Counted from the first letter of the stretch, positions 37,806-47,664 are shown. The stretch is DNA of 64,000 nt from Heterorhizobium halophytocola (GCF_017873095.1 NZ_JAGGJU010000005.1:124001-188000), one strand, 5' to 3'. Made by a program: numbers and translations. The notes: generated from the letters alone by a model not told the origin.

Positions 37806-38816
37806 ATGGACGACAAGACCCACGGCGTCGACGAGGTGACAGGCCACCGGCGGATGCGGCGCAACCGCAAGACAGACTGGGTCCGGCGCCTGACACTGGA
37901 AAATCGCGTGACGGTCGACGACCTGATCTGGCCGATCTTCATCGTTCCCGGCGAAAACATCGTCGAGCCGATCGCCGCCATGCCCGGCGTCAACCGGATG
38001 AGCATCGACAAGGCGGTCGAGGCTGCCAGGGAAGCGGCCGACCTCGGCGTCCCGGCGCTGGCGACCTTTCCCAATATCGAAATGGCGCTGCGCGACGAGA
38101 CCGGCTCGGAAATCCTCAACGCCAATAATCTGATCAATCGCGCCACCGCGGCCATCAAGAAGGCGATCCCGAATATCGGCGTCATCACCGACGTCGCGCT
38201 CGACCCCTTCACCAGCCACGGCCATGATGGCATTCTGCGCGAGGGCGAGATCGTCAATGACGAGACGGTCGACCAGATCGTCCGCGCCGCTATCGCCCAG
38301 GCCGATTCCGGCGCCGACATCATCGCACCCTCCGACATGATGGATGGCCGTATCGGCGTGATCCGCCGCGGGCTCGACGCTGCCGGCCACCAGTCGGTCG
38401 GCATCATGGCCTATGCGACGAAGTTCTCCTCCTGCTTTTATGGGCCCTATCGCGAGGCGATCTCGACCGGCGGCCTGTTGAAGGGGGACAAGAAGACCTA
38501 TTACGTTGATCCGGCCAATGGCACCGAGGCACTGCGCGACGCGGCACTCGACGTCGAGGAAGGCGCCGACAGCCTGATGGTCAAGCCCGGCCTGCCCTAT
38601 CTCGACATCTGTTGGCGCTTGAAGGAAGCCTTCAGCCTGCCGGTCTTTGCCTATCAGGTCTCGGGCGAGTATTCGCAGATCAAGGCAGCGGCCGCACAGG
38701 GCCTGCTCGACGAGGAACGGGCGATGATGGAGACCCTGCTCTGTTTCAAGCGCGCCGGCTGCGATGGCATCCTCACCTATTTCGCCCCGCAGGTCGCGCG
38801 GCTGCTGGCAAAGTAA
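37806..38816 (+). CDS. hemB: delta-aminolevulinic acid dehydratase (porphobilinogen synthase)
   Basis: Condenses two 5-aminolevulinate molecules to porphobilinogen for heme and cobalamin. The 336-residue protein has the two active-site lysines, Lys206 in YATKFSSCFYGP and Lys260 in MVKPGLPYLD. The metal site reads DVALDPFTSHGHDG: the three zinc-binding cysteines of animal and E. coli enzymes are replaced, so this is the Mg-dependent class known from Bradyrhizobium. It stands alone with a small hairpin (38892-38907) after the stop. Confidence 0.96.
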   Translation: MDDKTHGVDEVTGHRRMRRNRKTDWVRRLTLENRVTVDDLIWPIFIVPGENIVEPIAAMPGVNRMSIDKAVEAAREAADLGVPALATFPNIEMALRDETGSEILNANNLINRATAAIKKAIPNIGVITDVALDPFTSHGHDGILREGEIVNDETVDQIVRAAIAQADSGADIIAPSDMMDGRIGVIRRGLDAAGHQSVGIMAYATKFSSCFYGPYREAISTGGLLKGDKKTYYVDPANGTEALRDAALDVEEGADSLMVKPGLPYLDICWRLKEAFSLPVFAYQVSGEYSQIKAAAAQGLLDEERAMMETLLCFKRAGCDGILTYFAPQVARLLAK

Positions 38817-38920
38817 ACCGCTAAAGGCTTTCGCCTCCGTCCTCACGGGTGGCGACATGACGGTCATGCCCGGCCCGCTCAGCGACCGTTAAGGCGCGCT
38901 CGCGCCTCGATTGAATTCGT

Positions 38921-38954
38921 CCTGTGTCGCCCCCATATCAGGGCGCGACACAGG
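38921..38954 (+). promoter_or_regulatory. inverted repeat overlapping RDD gene ribosome-binding site
   Basis: Ten-base perfect inverted repeat, CCTGTGTCGC (38921-38930) and GCGACACAGG (38945-38954), with a 14-nt loop. Its right arm ends inside the AGGAAGG that acts as ribosome-binding site for the ATG at 38969. It could be an operator or an mRNA hairpin that limits translation. Confidence 0.45.
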
Positions 38955-38968
38955 AAGGATGACGAAAC

Positions 38969-39427
38969 ATGGTACTCGATCGCGACTACGTCTATGCAGC
39001 ACCGGATGACTGGCGCGCCTATCGCGGCGTCCTGTCGCGGCGCATGTTCGCTTTCATCATCGACTATCTGATCATCGCCATCCTCTGGGTGCCGGCGGCA
39101 ATCCTGGTCTTCTTCCTCGGCATCCTGACGCTGGGTCTCGGCTTCCTGCTCTATCCGGTGCTGTTCTTCATCGTCGCCGGCCTCTATTTCGGCGTGTCGC
39201 TGGCAGGGCCTTCGCAGGCCACGCCCGGCATGAAGACGATGGGCATTGCCATGGTCCGCGTCGACGGCCGCAAGATCGACTTCCTGACGGCGATCGTGCA
39301 TCTCGCCCTGTTTTGGATCCTGAACTCGCTCCTGACACCGCTGATCCTGCTGGCCGGCCTGTTCATCGAACGGTCGCGACTGGTCCATGACCTGCTCGTC
39401 GGCACCGCCATGGCCCGCAGCTACTGA
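38969..39427 (+). CDS. RDD-family membrane protein
   Basis: A 152-residue inner-membrane protein of the RDD family. After a short cytoplasmic start comes RRMFAFIIDYLIIAILWVPA (arginine then aspartate within the first helix, the family hallmark), two further helices, and a C-terminal SRLVHDLLVGT motif. Some relatives are linked to Na+ or osmotic stress; here nothing narrows the role. A clear AGGAAGG precedes the ATG, partly inside an inverted repeat. Confidence 0.85.
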   Translation: MVLDRDYVYAAPDDWRAYRGVLSRRMFAFIIDYLIIAILWVPAAILVFFLGILTLGLGFLLYPVLFFIVAGLYFGVSLAGPSQATPGMKTMGIAMVRVDGRKIDFLTAIVHLALFWILNSLLTPLILLAGLFIERSRLVHDLLVGTAMARSY

Positions 39428-39555
39428 CCCGTTCAGATCAGCCGTCGGTGGGTTCGATGGCACCCGTCGACGGCGCAGCCCGGCATCCCCCAGAACAGCG
39501 CGGTGATACCCCCGCGTCTTTCTTGCGAAAAATCCGCTGACGGCTTGCATCTCGA

Positions 39556-39608
39556 CGACGAATATTGGGTTTCGTCGCTTTTCGGCTGAAGTTTGATCGG
39601 ACGAAACC
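39556..39608 (+). promoter_or_regulatory. alternative-pairing repeats upstream of bpt
   Basis: Three complementary segments: A CGACGAA (39556-39562), B GGTTTCGTCG (39568-39577) and C GACGAAACC (39600-39608). B can pair with A or with C but not both, an arrangement seen in leader switches. Whether the region is transcribed is unknown; bpt starts at 39686. Confidence 0.3.
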
Positions 39609-39685
39609 GTGACCATGGTTGACGTTTTTCCAAGTTTGGCCAACTTATGCTAAAACACCGGCGACGTATGACGCAGTGGAGCCCG

Positions 39686-40444
39686 ATGAATACCCAGACC
39701 TCGCTTTCACCGCAGTTCTATCTGACCGCGCCCGCACCATGTCCCTATCTGGCCGGGGAAATGGAACGGAAGGTGTTTACCCATCTCATTGGCCCGCGCG
39801 CCGGCGAGATGAATGATCTGCTGACCCAGGGTGGGTTTCGCCGGTCGCAGAATATCGCCTACCGGCCGGCCTGCGAGCGTTGCCGGGCCTGCGTATCGGT
39901 GCGCATCCTTGCCAATGCGTTCAAGCCGACCAAGTCGATGCGGCGCGTGATGACCAGCAATCGCGATCTCGTGTCGACCGTCTTTCCGGCGCAGCCGTCC
40001 ACCGAGCAATTCTCGCTGTTTCGCCGCTATCTCGATTTTCGCCACCAGACCGGCGGCATGTCGGACATGTCGGCGCTCGACTATGTGATCATGGTGGAGG
40101 ATACGCATGTTCAGACCCGGATCATCGAATATCGGCTGCCGCCCAGCGACGAAGCGCCCGATGAAAAGGGCGAGCTGGTGGCCGTTGCCCTCACCGACCT
40201 GATGGGCGACGGATTGTCGATGGTCTATTCCTTCTTCAATCCGGAATTCGACAAGCGTTCGCTCGGCACCTTCATGGTGCTCGACCATATCGAGCGCACC
40301 CGCAATCTCGGCCTGCCGCATGTCTATCTCGGCTACTGGGTCAAGGGCTCGCGCAAGATGGGCTACAAGGTGCGCTACCAGCCGCAGGAACACCTGACCG
40401 CGCACGGCTGGGAAGTCTACGCGCCGGAAGAGATCAGCGAATAA
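39686..40444 (+). CDS. bpt: aspartate/glutamate leucyltransferase (Bpt, ATE1-like)
   Basis: N-end-rule transferase that adds leucine from Leu-tRNA to proteins with N-terminal Asp or Glu, marking them for ClpAP. The 252-residue protein has the ATE N-terminal Cys motif ([13 protein letters not shown] near residues 64-76) and the C-terminal GNAT-like domain with [14 protein letters not shown] and RYQPQE. ATG 39686 follows GGAG; ATG 39668 is a possible longer start. It converges with a methyltransferase gene. Confidence 0.92.
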   Translation: MNTQTSLSPQFYLTAPAPCPYLAGEMERKVFTHLIGPRAGEMNDLLTQGGFRRSQNIAYRPACERCRACVSVRILANAFKPTKSMRRVMTSNRDLVSTVFPAQPSTEQFSLFRRYLDFRHQTGGMSDMSALDYVIMVEDTHVQTRIIEYRLPPSDEAPDEKGELVAVALTDLMGDGLSMVYSFFNPEFDKRSLGTFMVLDHIERTRNLGLPHVYLGYWVKGSRKMGYKVRYQPQEHLTAHGWEVYAPEEISE

Positions 40445-40494
40445 CCAGGCGAAAAAGAAAACGGGCGGAGACGGCATTCACCCTCCCCGCCCGC

Positions 40495-40520
40495 CGTTTG
40501 CCGATCTGCACCGGCAAACG
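40495..40520. terminator. stem-loop between convergent genes
   Basis: Perfect nine-base stem, CGTTTGCCG (40495-40503) with CGGCAAACG (40512-40520), loop ATCTGCAC. It lies in the 120-bp gap between the bpt and methyltransferase stops and may end both transcripts, although no long T run follows. Confidence 0.5.
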
Positions 40521-40565
40521 CGCCGTCCCCCGACCGCGTCCCGTGGGTTTCCTGACCCTTCCGGA

Positions 40566-41612
40566 TCAGGAAAGCTTGCGAATGATCCCGTAGACGATAT
40601 TGCGATTGGCACCGAAGCGCAGCGTGCACTCGACGTCAAGCCCCTCGGTTGCGGCCCGCATGATCCGCCACATGTCTTCTTCCGAGCGCAGCAGCAGCGC
40701 CCAGTTCATGAAGGTTTCCATGTAGCCGTCGTCGAAGATTTCGTCGGCGAAATTGGCGAACAGGAAGGTGCCGTTCGGCTTCAGCATCTGCAGGCAGCGC
40801 TGCGACAGCTTGATCGCGACCTCGTCGGCCAGATAGTCGTAGAGGCCGGCGGCATAGACGAAATCGAACTTGCCGAGCGTCTGCGCGCGCATCAGAACGG
40901 TGCGCACCGATCCGTCGACCGCCTCGACAGCCGTGCCGGCAAAGTCCTTGGCGACCGAACCGACACTCATCGGATCCTGGTCGAGCGCCACCCAGCGCTT
41001 GATCGTCTTCTGCTTCAGTGCCTGCGACATCTGCCCTTCGCGCAGGTGGCCAGCCGCGATCGTCAGGATCTCGGCCTCGCCGCCACGCGACGACGCGACG
41101 TCGTCGACATATTGCGCCAGCAGGTCGCGACGTTCGCGGACCGCCACGCAGGCCGGAGCCTTGCTGGTGAACTCGTTATAGATGGTCTTGCCGAGCGGGC
41201 TTGCCGCGTCGAGCATCGGCTGGACGCTCGGATGGCCATAGATGAAGTCGAGCAGGCCAGCGTCCCCCGAATAGCCGCGCGGCTTTTCAAACGACCAGCG
41301 GGTGAAGGGGTCCTGATGGAAGTAACGGGCCACCGGATGGTTCTGCGCGATCGGGATCAGCTGCTCCCAGACCTTGGGCGAGAAGCGCTTGCGAAGACCG
41401 TGCAAACCGGTCAGCAGGCGGGCCATGACCTGGCCGGCCGGGACGTCCTGAAGGAACTGCTGCTGCGCAACCCGAAGATGCAGTGCCAGCTCCGTCTGCG
41501 CCGCGTCGAGTTCGCCGTCCTTGATGGGAGAAGCAGAAGAATAAACCTGGGAAGCAATGGAATCGGGCGTAATGAGGCTCTCGCCGTCGAATGCAATATC
41601 TACTTCACGCAT
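40566..41612 (-). CDS. SAM-dependent methyltransferase-like protein
   Basis: A 348-residue soluble protein. The C-terminal two thirds carry a class I methyltransferase fold: EILTIAAGHLREG (SAM loop), RWVALDQDPMS, and FDFVYAAGLYDYLADEVAIKL. The N-terminal part is helical. Similar proteins are often named after Ralstonia's 3-hydroxypalmitate methyl ester synthase, but the acceptor here is unknown. I start it at ATG 41612 (MREVDIAF). It is divergent from the GGDEF-EAL gene, and the gap holds CtrA-like sites. Confidence 0.75.
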   Translation of the reverse strand: MREVDIAFDGESLITPDSIASQVYSSASPIKDGELDAAQTELALHLRVAQQQFLQDVPAGQVMARLLTGLHGLRKRFSPKVWEQLIPIAQNHPVARYFHQDPFTRWSFEKPRGYSGDAGLLDFIYGHPSVQPMLDAASPLGKTIYNEFTSKAPACVAVRERRDLLAQYVDDVASSRGGEAEILTIAAGHLREGQMSQALKQKTIKRWVALDQDPMSVGSVAKDFAGTAVEAVDGSVRTVLMRAQTLGKFDFVYAAGLYDYLADEVAIKLSQRCLQMLKPNGTFLFANFADEIFDDGYMETFMNWALLLRSEEDMWRIMRAATEGLDVECTLRFGANRNIVYGIIRKLS

Positions 41613-41641
41613 TGTGCAATCCCTTACCGAAAACACTGATA

Positions 41642-41718
41642 TTAATACTCCGTAAACTATAAAGTGAATTCCGTGCGGTTGCACCCCCAATTTAGGCAGT
41701 CGTTAAAACATAGTTAAC
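41642..41718. promoter_or_regulatory. CtrA box pair upstream of GGDEF-EAL gene
   Basis: TTAA-N7-TTAAC at 41703-41718 matches the full CtrA site exactly and lies about 62 bp before the GGDEF-EAL start. A second site TTAA-N7-TAAAC (41642-41657), one mismatch, is nearer the divergent methyltransferase. Two GANTC methylation sites (41736-41740 and 41754-41758) lie between the box and the ATG. CtrA and CcrM control is inferred from motifs. Confidence 0.55.
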
Positions 41719-41779
41719 GTGTCTGAGGGTTAGGTGAGTCGGAGTGCCTGCGTGAATCCCACGAGAATAGGAGCACAAC

Positions 41780-43882
41780 ATGGACCGGAGCGGTGATCAT
41801 CGAGAAAGCTCGAAATCCGGGCAGTTGCATCCTGCGCGCGAAAACGGTCCCGAGGCCGCGCTCGAGCTGACCGTCACGCGCGACGCACCCCAGCCCTCCA
41901 CCGGCGCCGAAGTCCATTCCCCCGCCGCCTTGAAGGCTCTCTACAAGACCGAGCGCGGCATACCCCAATTGCGCGAAACCCGGCACGGCCTGTGGCTCGC
42001 CGCGATCGTCTATCTGCTGTTCGGCATTTCGGACGCCATCCTCATTCCCGACGTTTCGGGGCGCACCATAGCGGCACGCTTTGTGGTCGCCATCCTGTCG
42101 ATGGGGCTGATGGAACTGCTGGTCGCGGCGCGCGTGCCCAGCCGCTGGTCGGATATCGCCTGTGCCGGCATCGTGATTGCCGCCTATGTCGGCTGGCTCA
42201 TCCCGGCGCTCGGCACCGAGGCGCACGATAACTTCCGCTTCTACATGCTGTTCGGCACCATCTTTATGATGAGTGCCAATCTGTTCTTCAACCTGTTCTT
42301 CCGTCTGTCGGTGATCACCTCGGCCACCATCATGGTGATCTTCCTCGTCAGCCTGGCCTTCACACCGCCATTGACACAGCAACAGAGCGCGGTTGTCATC
42401 CTGTTCTACATCTCGTGCTTCGTCTTCACCTCCTACGTGAACTGGAAGCTCAACAAGGAGCGCTATCAGGTCTTCCTGAATGCGCATGAAGCCGAACGGC
42501 AGCATGACGAGGCGACCAATCGCGGGCGGCAGCTCTACCGGATGTCGACCACCGACTACCTGACCGGCGTCGACAATCGCCGTGCGATCGACAAGCGCCT
42601 GCAGGAGTGCTGGGACGCATGGGTGGCGCGCGAAACGGCGTTTGCCGTGATCCTGTTCGATATCGACCTGTTCAAGCGCTACAATGATTGCTACGGCCAC
42701 CAGGCGGGCGATGCCTGCCTGACCAAGGTGGCGCGCGCCATCAACACCGAACTGCAAAAGCATGGCGTCTCCTTCGGCCGCTATGGCGGCGAGGAATTCA
42801 TCGCCATCGTCCAGCTGCCCGGCAAGGCAGAGGTGCTGGCCATTGCCGAGACGATCCGCCGGACGGTCGAGGACCTGCAACTGCGCCACGAACAGCGCAA
42901 GGACGGAACCAATGTGGTCACCGTCAGCGTCGGCATGGCGCTCAGCCGGCAATCGACCAATCCGGGCCTCGACAAGATCATTCATGAAGCCGATCTCGCG
43001 CTCTATTCCGCCAAGCGCGAGGGGCGCAATTGCGTCCACTTCTTCGACCCGCGCGACCCGCAGTCGGCAGACGAGACGGATGCCATCGCCGCCACCCTGC
43101 GCGCGGCGCTGGAAAACGATCTGGTCACCATGGCCTACCAGCCGATCATCAGCCTCTCCAACGGCAAGATCGAGGCTTATGAGGCCCTGATGCGGATGAA
43201 GATGTTCGACGGCACGCCGATCTCGCCGTCGCGTTTCATTCCGATCGCCGAGGATACCGGCATGATCCTGCCGCTCGGTCTGTGGGCGATCCGGCGTGCC
43301 TGCCTGGACCTGCTGCTCAGCGACCGCACGCCGCTGGTCTCCGTCAACATTTCCCGCGTCCAGCTGAAAAGCCCGAATTTCGTCCGCAACGTCGCCGATC
43401 TGCTGCGCGAGACGGGTGTCGAGGGCCGCCAGTTGGCCTTCGAGATCACCGAGGGTCTGGATCTGGACGGCCAGGTCGATGCGCTACGCTGCCTGCGCGA
43501 ACTCTCGGATCTCGGCATCCGGATCTGGCTCGACGATTTCGGCACCGGATTTGCCGGCCTGTCATGGCTGCGGATGTTCCCCTTCGACACGGTCAAGATC
43601 GACCGGTCCTTCCTGCACGACGCCTCCACCGATGCCGGTCGCGAAATGCTGCAGGACATCATCGAACTGGTACGCCGCCGTGGCGCGCGCATCCTGGTCG
43701 AAGGCGCCGAAGATGCCGCCCAGCTGGAACTCGCCCGCAGTCTCGGCGTCCAGCAGATCCAGGGCTATCACACAGGTCGCCCGGCGCCCGCAGCCCAGGC
43801 TCCGGTGATGTCCGGCGTGGCGCCCGACATCGTCAAGGATACGCCCAAGCCGCGTCTGCTGCAGGTGCACCCACCCCGCTGA
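41780..43882 (+). CDS. membrane GGDEF-EAL cyclic-di-GMP enzyme
   Basis: A 700-residue inner-membrane signalling protein. An N-terminal cytoplasmic tail is followed by about six helices (residues 70-225), a short helix, a GGDEF domain (about 255-425) with intact GGEEF near 336-340, and an EAL domain (about 440-685). The EAL side keeps its metal and catalytic residues: EALMR, NISRVQL, EITEG, DDFGTGF, KIDRSF and VEGAE. It may therefore make and break cyclic-di-GMP. No sensory domain is recognised besides the membrane part. The upstream region has a perfect CtrA box. Confidence 0.93.
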   Translation: MDRSGDHRESSKSGQLHPARENGPEAALELTVTRDAPQPSTGAEVHSPAALKALYKTERGIPQLRETRHGLWLAAIVYLLFGISDAILIPDVSGRTIAARFVVAILSMGLMELLVAARVPSRWSDIACAGIVIAAYVGWLIPALGTEAHDNFRFYMLFGTIFMMSANLFFNLFFRLSVITSATIMVIFLVSLAFTPPLTQQQSAVVILFYISCFVFTSYVNWKLNKERYQVFLNAHEAERQHDEATNRGRQLYRMSTTDYLTGVDNRRAIDKRLQECWDAWVARETAFAVILFDIDLFKRYNDCYGHQAGDACLTKVARAINTELQKHGVSFGRYGGEEFIAIVQLPGKAEVLAIAETIRRTVEDLQLRHEQRKDGTNVVTVSVGMALSRQSTNPGLDKIIHEADLALYSAKREGRNCVHFFDPRDPQSADETDAIAATLRAALENDLVTMAYQPIISLSNGKIEAYEALMRMKMFDGTPISPSRFIPIAEDTGMILPLGLWAIRRACLDLLLSDRTPLVSVNISRVQLKSPNFVRNVADLLRETGVEGRQLAFEITEGLDLDGQVDALRCLRELSDLGIRIWLDDFGTGFAGLSWLRMFPFDTVKIDRSFLHDASTDAGREMLQDIIELVRRRGARILVEGAEDAAQLELARSLGVQQIQGYHTGRPAPAAQAPVMSGVAPDIVKDTPKPRLLQVHPPR

Positions 43883-43924
43883 AGGCGTGCCTGTTGAAAA
43901 GGGGAAGTGCGCCGCAATCATGGC

Positions 43925-43969
43925 GCGTCAGGGGACGGGCGCAATGCCCTGCCCCTCGCCGTCTGACGC
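43925..43969. terminator. stem-loop between convergent GGDEF-EAL and parC genes
   Basis: Outer pair GCGTCA/TGACGC (43925-43930 and 43964-43969), inner pair GACGG/CCGTC, and a small GGGC/GCCC hairpin inside. It fills the 105-bp gap between two convergent genes and probably ends both transcripts. Confidence 0.5.
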
Positions 43970-43987
43970 AAGGCCCTTTACCGTCGA

Positions 43988-46267
43988 TCAGCCGGAGAAA
44001 CGACCGCTGCGGGGGAAGCCCTTCGGCACCAGTCGTCCGGCCGTGGCGCGATCGCCGAGCCATTCGACCAGCTCGTCGCGCTGCTTGGTGAAGGTGCGTC
44101 CGGCACTGTCGGCCCAGGTCAGCCCCTCATCCATGCCGAAGCATTTCAGATCGGAAATTCCGCCGTCCTTGTAGCGCTGCAGGCGAACGCCCTTGCCGCG
44201 CGTCATCTCCGGCACCTGGACCAGCGGGAAGACCAGCATCTTGCGGTTCTGGCCGACCACGGCGATATGGTCGCCGGTGACCGGCACCACGAGCTTGGTC
44301 TCGTCGGGCATGCCGACATTCATCACCTGCTTGCCCTTGCGGGTGTTGGCGACGATCTCGCTTTCCGCGACGACGAAACCATTGCCGGCGGTGGACGCCA
44401 TCAGCAGCTTGCGCTGAGGGTCGTGGACGAAGGCCGTCAGCACGTCCTGCTCGTTTTCCATGTCGACCATGATGCGGATCGGCTCGCCGTGACCGCGACC
44501 GCCCGGCAGCTTGTCGGCGCCGAGCGTGTAGACCTTGCCGCCCGTGGTGACGAGAATGATCTTGTCGGTCGTCTGGGCCGGGAATGCGACCTTCAGCGCA
44601 TCGCCTTCCTTGAAGGTCAGCCCCGACACATCCGACAGATGCCCCTTCAGCGCGCGGATCCAGCCCTTGTCGGAAATGACGACGGTGACCGGCTCCTTCT
44701 CGATCATCGCCTGGTGGATGGCTTCCAGATCGGCGTCCGGTGCATTGGCAAAGGTCGAGCGGCGGCGGCCGAGTTCGGTCGCCTTGGCAAACTTCTTCTT
44801 CACCTCGCCGATTTCCCAGGCGATGGTCTTCCACTGCTTGTCGTCGGAGGCGAGCAGGCTTTCGATCTCGGCCTTTTCGGCAGACAGCGTCTCGTGTTCC
44901 TTGCGGATCTCGAACTCTTCCAGCTTGCGCAAATTGCGCAGCCGCATGTTAAGGATCGATTCGGCCTGCAGGTCGGTGATCGAGAAAGTGGCGATCAGCA
45001 CGTCCTTCGGCTCGTCCTCCTCGCGGATGATGCGGATCACCTCGTCGAGATTGAGATAGGCAACGAGCAGGCCGCCCAGGATTTCGAGCCGCCGGTCGAT
45101 TGCCGCAAGCCGGAAGCTCGAGCGGCGGATCAGCACGTCCTTGCGGTGCGCCAGCCATTCGCTGAGCACGTCCGGAAGGCTCATCACCTTCGGCACCTTG
45201 CCCTGGCTCAGCACGTTCATGTTGAGCGAGATGCGGCTCTCGAGCTCGGTCAGCTTGAACAGCGATTCCATCAGCAGGGTCGCATCGACCGTACGGGTCT
45301 TCGGCACCAGCACGACGCGCACGTCTTCGGCCGATTCGTCGCGCACGTCTTCGAGCAGCGGCAGACGGCGGGCGATCAGCAGTTCGGCGATCTTCTCGAT
45401 CAGCCGCGATTTCTGTACCTGGAACGGAATTTCCGTGACGACGATCTGGTAGCCGCCGCGGCCGAGGTCTTCGATCTCCCAGCGCGCGCGTACGCGGAAG
45501 CCGCCGCGACCGGTGCGATAGGTCTCGATCATGCTTTCGCGGCTCTCGATGATCACCCCGCCGGTCGGCAGGTCCGGTCCCTCGATGCCACCCTTTTGCG
45601 GATGGGCCGGATCGGCGATCAGGTCCTCGACGGTGGCGTCCGGATGCTTGATCAGGTAGAGCGCGGCGTCGCAGATCTCGTGCGCATTGTGCGGCGGGAT
45701 CGAGGTCGCCATGCCGACGGCAATGCCGGAGGAGCCGTTGGCCAGCAGATTCGGGAAGGCGCCGGGCATGACCACCGGCTCTTCGTCTTCCTCGTTATAG
45801 GTCGGGCGAAAATCCACCGCGTCCTGGTCGATGCCCTCGAGCAGCAGCGCTGCGACATCGGTCGTGCGCGCCTCGGTATAACGATAGGCCGCCGCCGAAT
45901 CGCCGTCGATATTGCCGAAATTGCCCTGGCCGTCGACAACCGGATAACGCTGCGAGAAATCCTGTGCGAGACGCACCAGTGCGTCGTAGACCGACTGGTC
46001 GCCATGCGGGTGGAACTTACCGATCACGTCACCGACGATACGAGCGCATTTCTTGAAGGCCGAGTTGGGTCGGATACCCATCTCGCTCATCGCATGGATG
46101 ATGCGCCGATGCACCGGCTTCAGCCCGTCGCGGACATCCGGCAGCGCGCGGTGCATGATGGTCGACAGCGCATAGGCGAGGTAACGCTCTTCGAGCGCCG
46201 CGCGCAGATCGATCGCTTCGATGTGGTCGCCGCCGTCGTCGCCGGGCGGTGTCAGGTTTTTTCCCAT
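43988..46267 (-). CDS. parC: DNA topoisomerase IV subunit A
   Basis: Breakage-reunion subunit of topoisomerase IV, which unlinks daughter chromosomes. The 759-residue protein has the GyrA/ParC core: [27 protein letters not shown] (quinolone region) and [10 protein letters not shown] with the active-site tyrosine. Its C terminus (residues 500-740) has the beta-pinwheel repeats without a GyrA box, supporting ParC rather than GyrA. Gln at the position of E. coli Ser80 is, from memory, usual in alphaproteobacteria. Confidence 0.93.
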   Translation of the reverse strand: MGKNLTPPGDDGGDHIEAIDLRAALEERYLAYALSTIMHRALPDVRDGLKPVHRRIIHAMSEMGIRPNSAFKKCARIVGDVIGKFHPHGDQSVYDALVRLAQDFSQRYPVVDGQGNFGNIDGDSAAAYRYTEARTTDVAALLLEGIDQDAVDFRPTYNEEDEEPVVMPGAFPNLLANGSSGIAVGMATSIPPHNAHEICDAALYLIKHPDATVEDLIADPAHPQKGGIEGPDLPTGGVIIESRESMIETYRTGRGGFRVRARWEIEDLGRGGYQIVVTEIPFQVQKSRLIEKIAELLIARRLPLLEDVRDESAEDVRVVLVPKTRTVDATLLMESLFKLTELESRISLNMNVLSQGKVPKVMSLPDVLSEWLAHRKDVLIRRSSFRLAAIDRRLEILGGLLVAYLNLDEVIRIIREEDEPKDVLIATFSITDLQAESILNMRLRNLRKLEEFEIRKEHETLSAEKAEIESLLASDDKQWKTIAWEIGEVKKKFAKATELGRRRSTFANAPDADLEAIHQAMIEKEPVTVVISDKGWIRALKGHLSDVSGLTFKEGDALKVAFPAQTTDKIILVTTGGKVYTLGADKLPGGRGHGEPIRIMVDMENEQDVLTAFVHDPQRKLLMASTAGNGFVVAESEIVANTRKGKQVMNVGMPDETKLVVPVTGDHIAVVGQNRKMLVFPLVQVPEMTRGKGVRLQRYKDGGISDLKCFGMDEGLTWADSAGRTFTKQRDELVEWLGDRATAGRLVPKGFPRSGRFSG

Positions 46268-46467
46268 GGGTCCTGCCTAGCGGAGATGAAGCCAAACGGC
46301 AAGAAAACCGCACCATCCCCCTGTGGATTAAGGTTTCCAGCCAAACCCTTGCCGCCATAAGGCCATTTTCTGCTGCCGATTGAAGTGGAACTCGGCCCGC
46401 ATCGCAGGTAATGCTGCCATACCAAACGCCAACCAGGGACGCCGGGAACGGAAGACAGAGAGAGACC

Positions 46468-47664
46468 ATGCCTAGCCACCTCACCACCGCCATTCTCGCA
46501 AGCACCGCTTTGCTCGCCTTGACCGCCCCGGCTTTCGCCCTCGACGGCCAGGATCTGCTCGCCAAGATCAATGCCGCCTATGCCTCGGGCAGCGGCGACC
46601 TGCAGGCCGACAACGTGACCGTCGAGGGCAATGACGTCGTGCTCAACGGCGCGCGCTTCGTTGCCACCCAATCCGCCGACAAGGCAATCGATCTGGGCGA
46701 CCTGCGGTTTTCCGATGTCGAGGAAGGCCCAGGCGGCAGCTATGACATCGGCCGCGTCGATTTTTCAAACGTCGCGCTGACCGAAGGCAACACGAGCCTG
46801 GCGATCAAGACCTTCTATCTCTCCGGCATCCACGTGCCGGCAAGCCAGGACGGCTCCGACCTGAACTCGCTGCTCTACTACCGGGAAGCCCATCTCGGTT
46901 CCCTGACGGTCAACAATGACGGCAAGCAGATCGCCTCGATCGAAAGCGGCGACGCGAAGGTCGACGTGTCTTCCGATAACAAGACACTCTCGTTCACCGT
47001 CGCCGTCGACGGGATCGCCGCCACGCTGGATGCCGTGAAGGACGCCAAGTGGACGGACATGGTCGACAGTCTCGGCATCCGTCAACTCGATGGCCGCATG
47101 ACCATGGCGGGCAGCTGGAATGCAGAGACCGGCGCCCTCGACATCACCGACGACACGCTCGATTTCGACAAGGTCGGACGCCTGCAGATCAAGCTCGGCC
47201 TCTCCGGCTATACAATGGACCTCGTCCACCAGATCCAGCAGAATGCCGAAATGATGCGAACGGCGCCCGAGGGCGAGGAGAGCAAGAAGGCCGCGGCAAT
47301 GGCGATGCTCGGCCTGATGCAGCGGCTGAATTTCGTCGGCGCCGAAATCCGCTTCGACGACCACGGCATCACCAAACGCGCGCTCGACTATACCGGCAAG
47401 CAGCAGGGTGCCGACGGCGAACAGATGGCATCCACCATCAAGATGATGGCGCCGGTGCTGTTGATGGGCTACGGCCTCAACGACATCGCCGACAGCGTTT
47501 CGGCGGCGCTCAACACCTATCTCGATGACCCCAAGAGCTTCACGATCCGCGCCGCACCGCCGCAGCCGGTCCCCTTCCCCACCATCACCGCGGCCGGCAT
47601 GAGCGCGCCGCAGACCCTGACCAAGGTGCTTTCGGTGACCGTCAACGCCAATGACGGCCCGTGA
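46468..47664 (+). CDS. exported hypothetical protein (about 400 residues)
   Basis: A 398-residue protein with a signal peptide (MPSHLTTAILASTALLALTA, cleavage after AFA) and a long beta-rich mature chain built of repeated D-x-x-D and V-x-V patterns (VDFSNVALTEGNTSLAIKTF, LTVNNDGKQIASIESGDAKV). No family is recognised; such rhizobial periplasmic proteins are annotated as hypothetical. AGAGAGACC precedes the ATG. It is divergent from parC and stands alone. Confidence 0.7.
   Translation: MPSHLTTAILASTALLALTAPAFALDGQDLLAKINAAYASGSGDLQADNVTVEGNDVVLNGARFVATQSADKAIDLGDLRFSDVEEGPGGSYDIGRVDFSNVALTEGNTSLAIKTFYLSGIHVPASQDGSDLNSLLYYREAHLGSLTVNNDGKQIASIESGDAKVDVSSDNKTLSFTVAVDGIAATLDAVKDAKWTDMVDSLGIRQLDGRMTMAGSWNAETGALDITDDTLDFDKVGRLQIKLGLSGYTMDLVHQIQQNAEMMRTAPEGEESKKAAAMAMLGLMQRLNFVGAEIRFDDHGITKRALDYTGKQQGADGEQMASTIKMMAPVLLMGYGLNDIADSVSAALNTYLDDPKSFTIRAAPPQPVPFPTITAAGMSAPQTLTKVLSVTVNANDGP

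Noticed and set aside
43988..46267. Gln at the ParC position equal to E. coli Ser80 as a quinolone-resistance mutation
   Set aside because: From memory this residue is normal in alphaproteobacterial ParC, so it is not evidence of acquired resistance.
44267..46360. A long plus-strand frame opposite parC
   Set aside because: Antisense shadow; parC motifs are intact on the minus strand.
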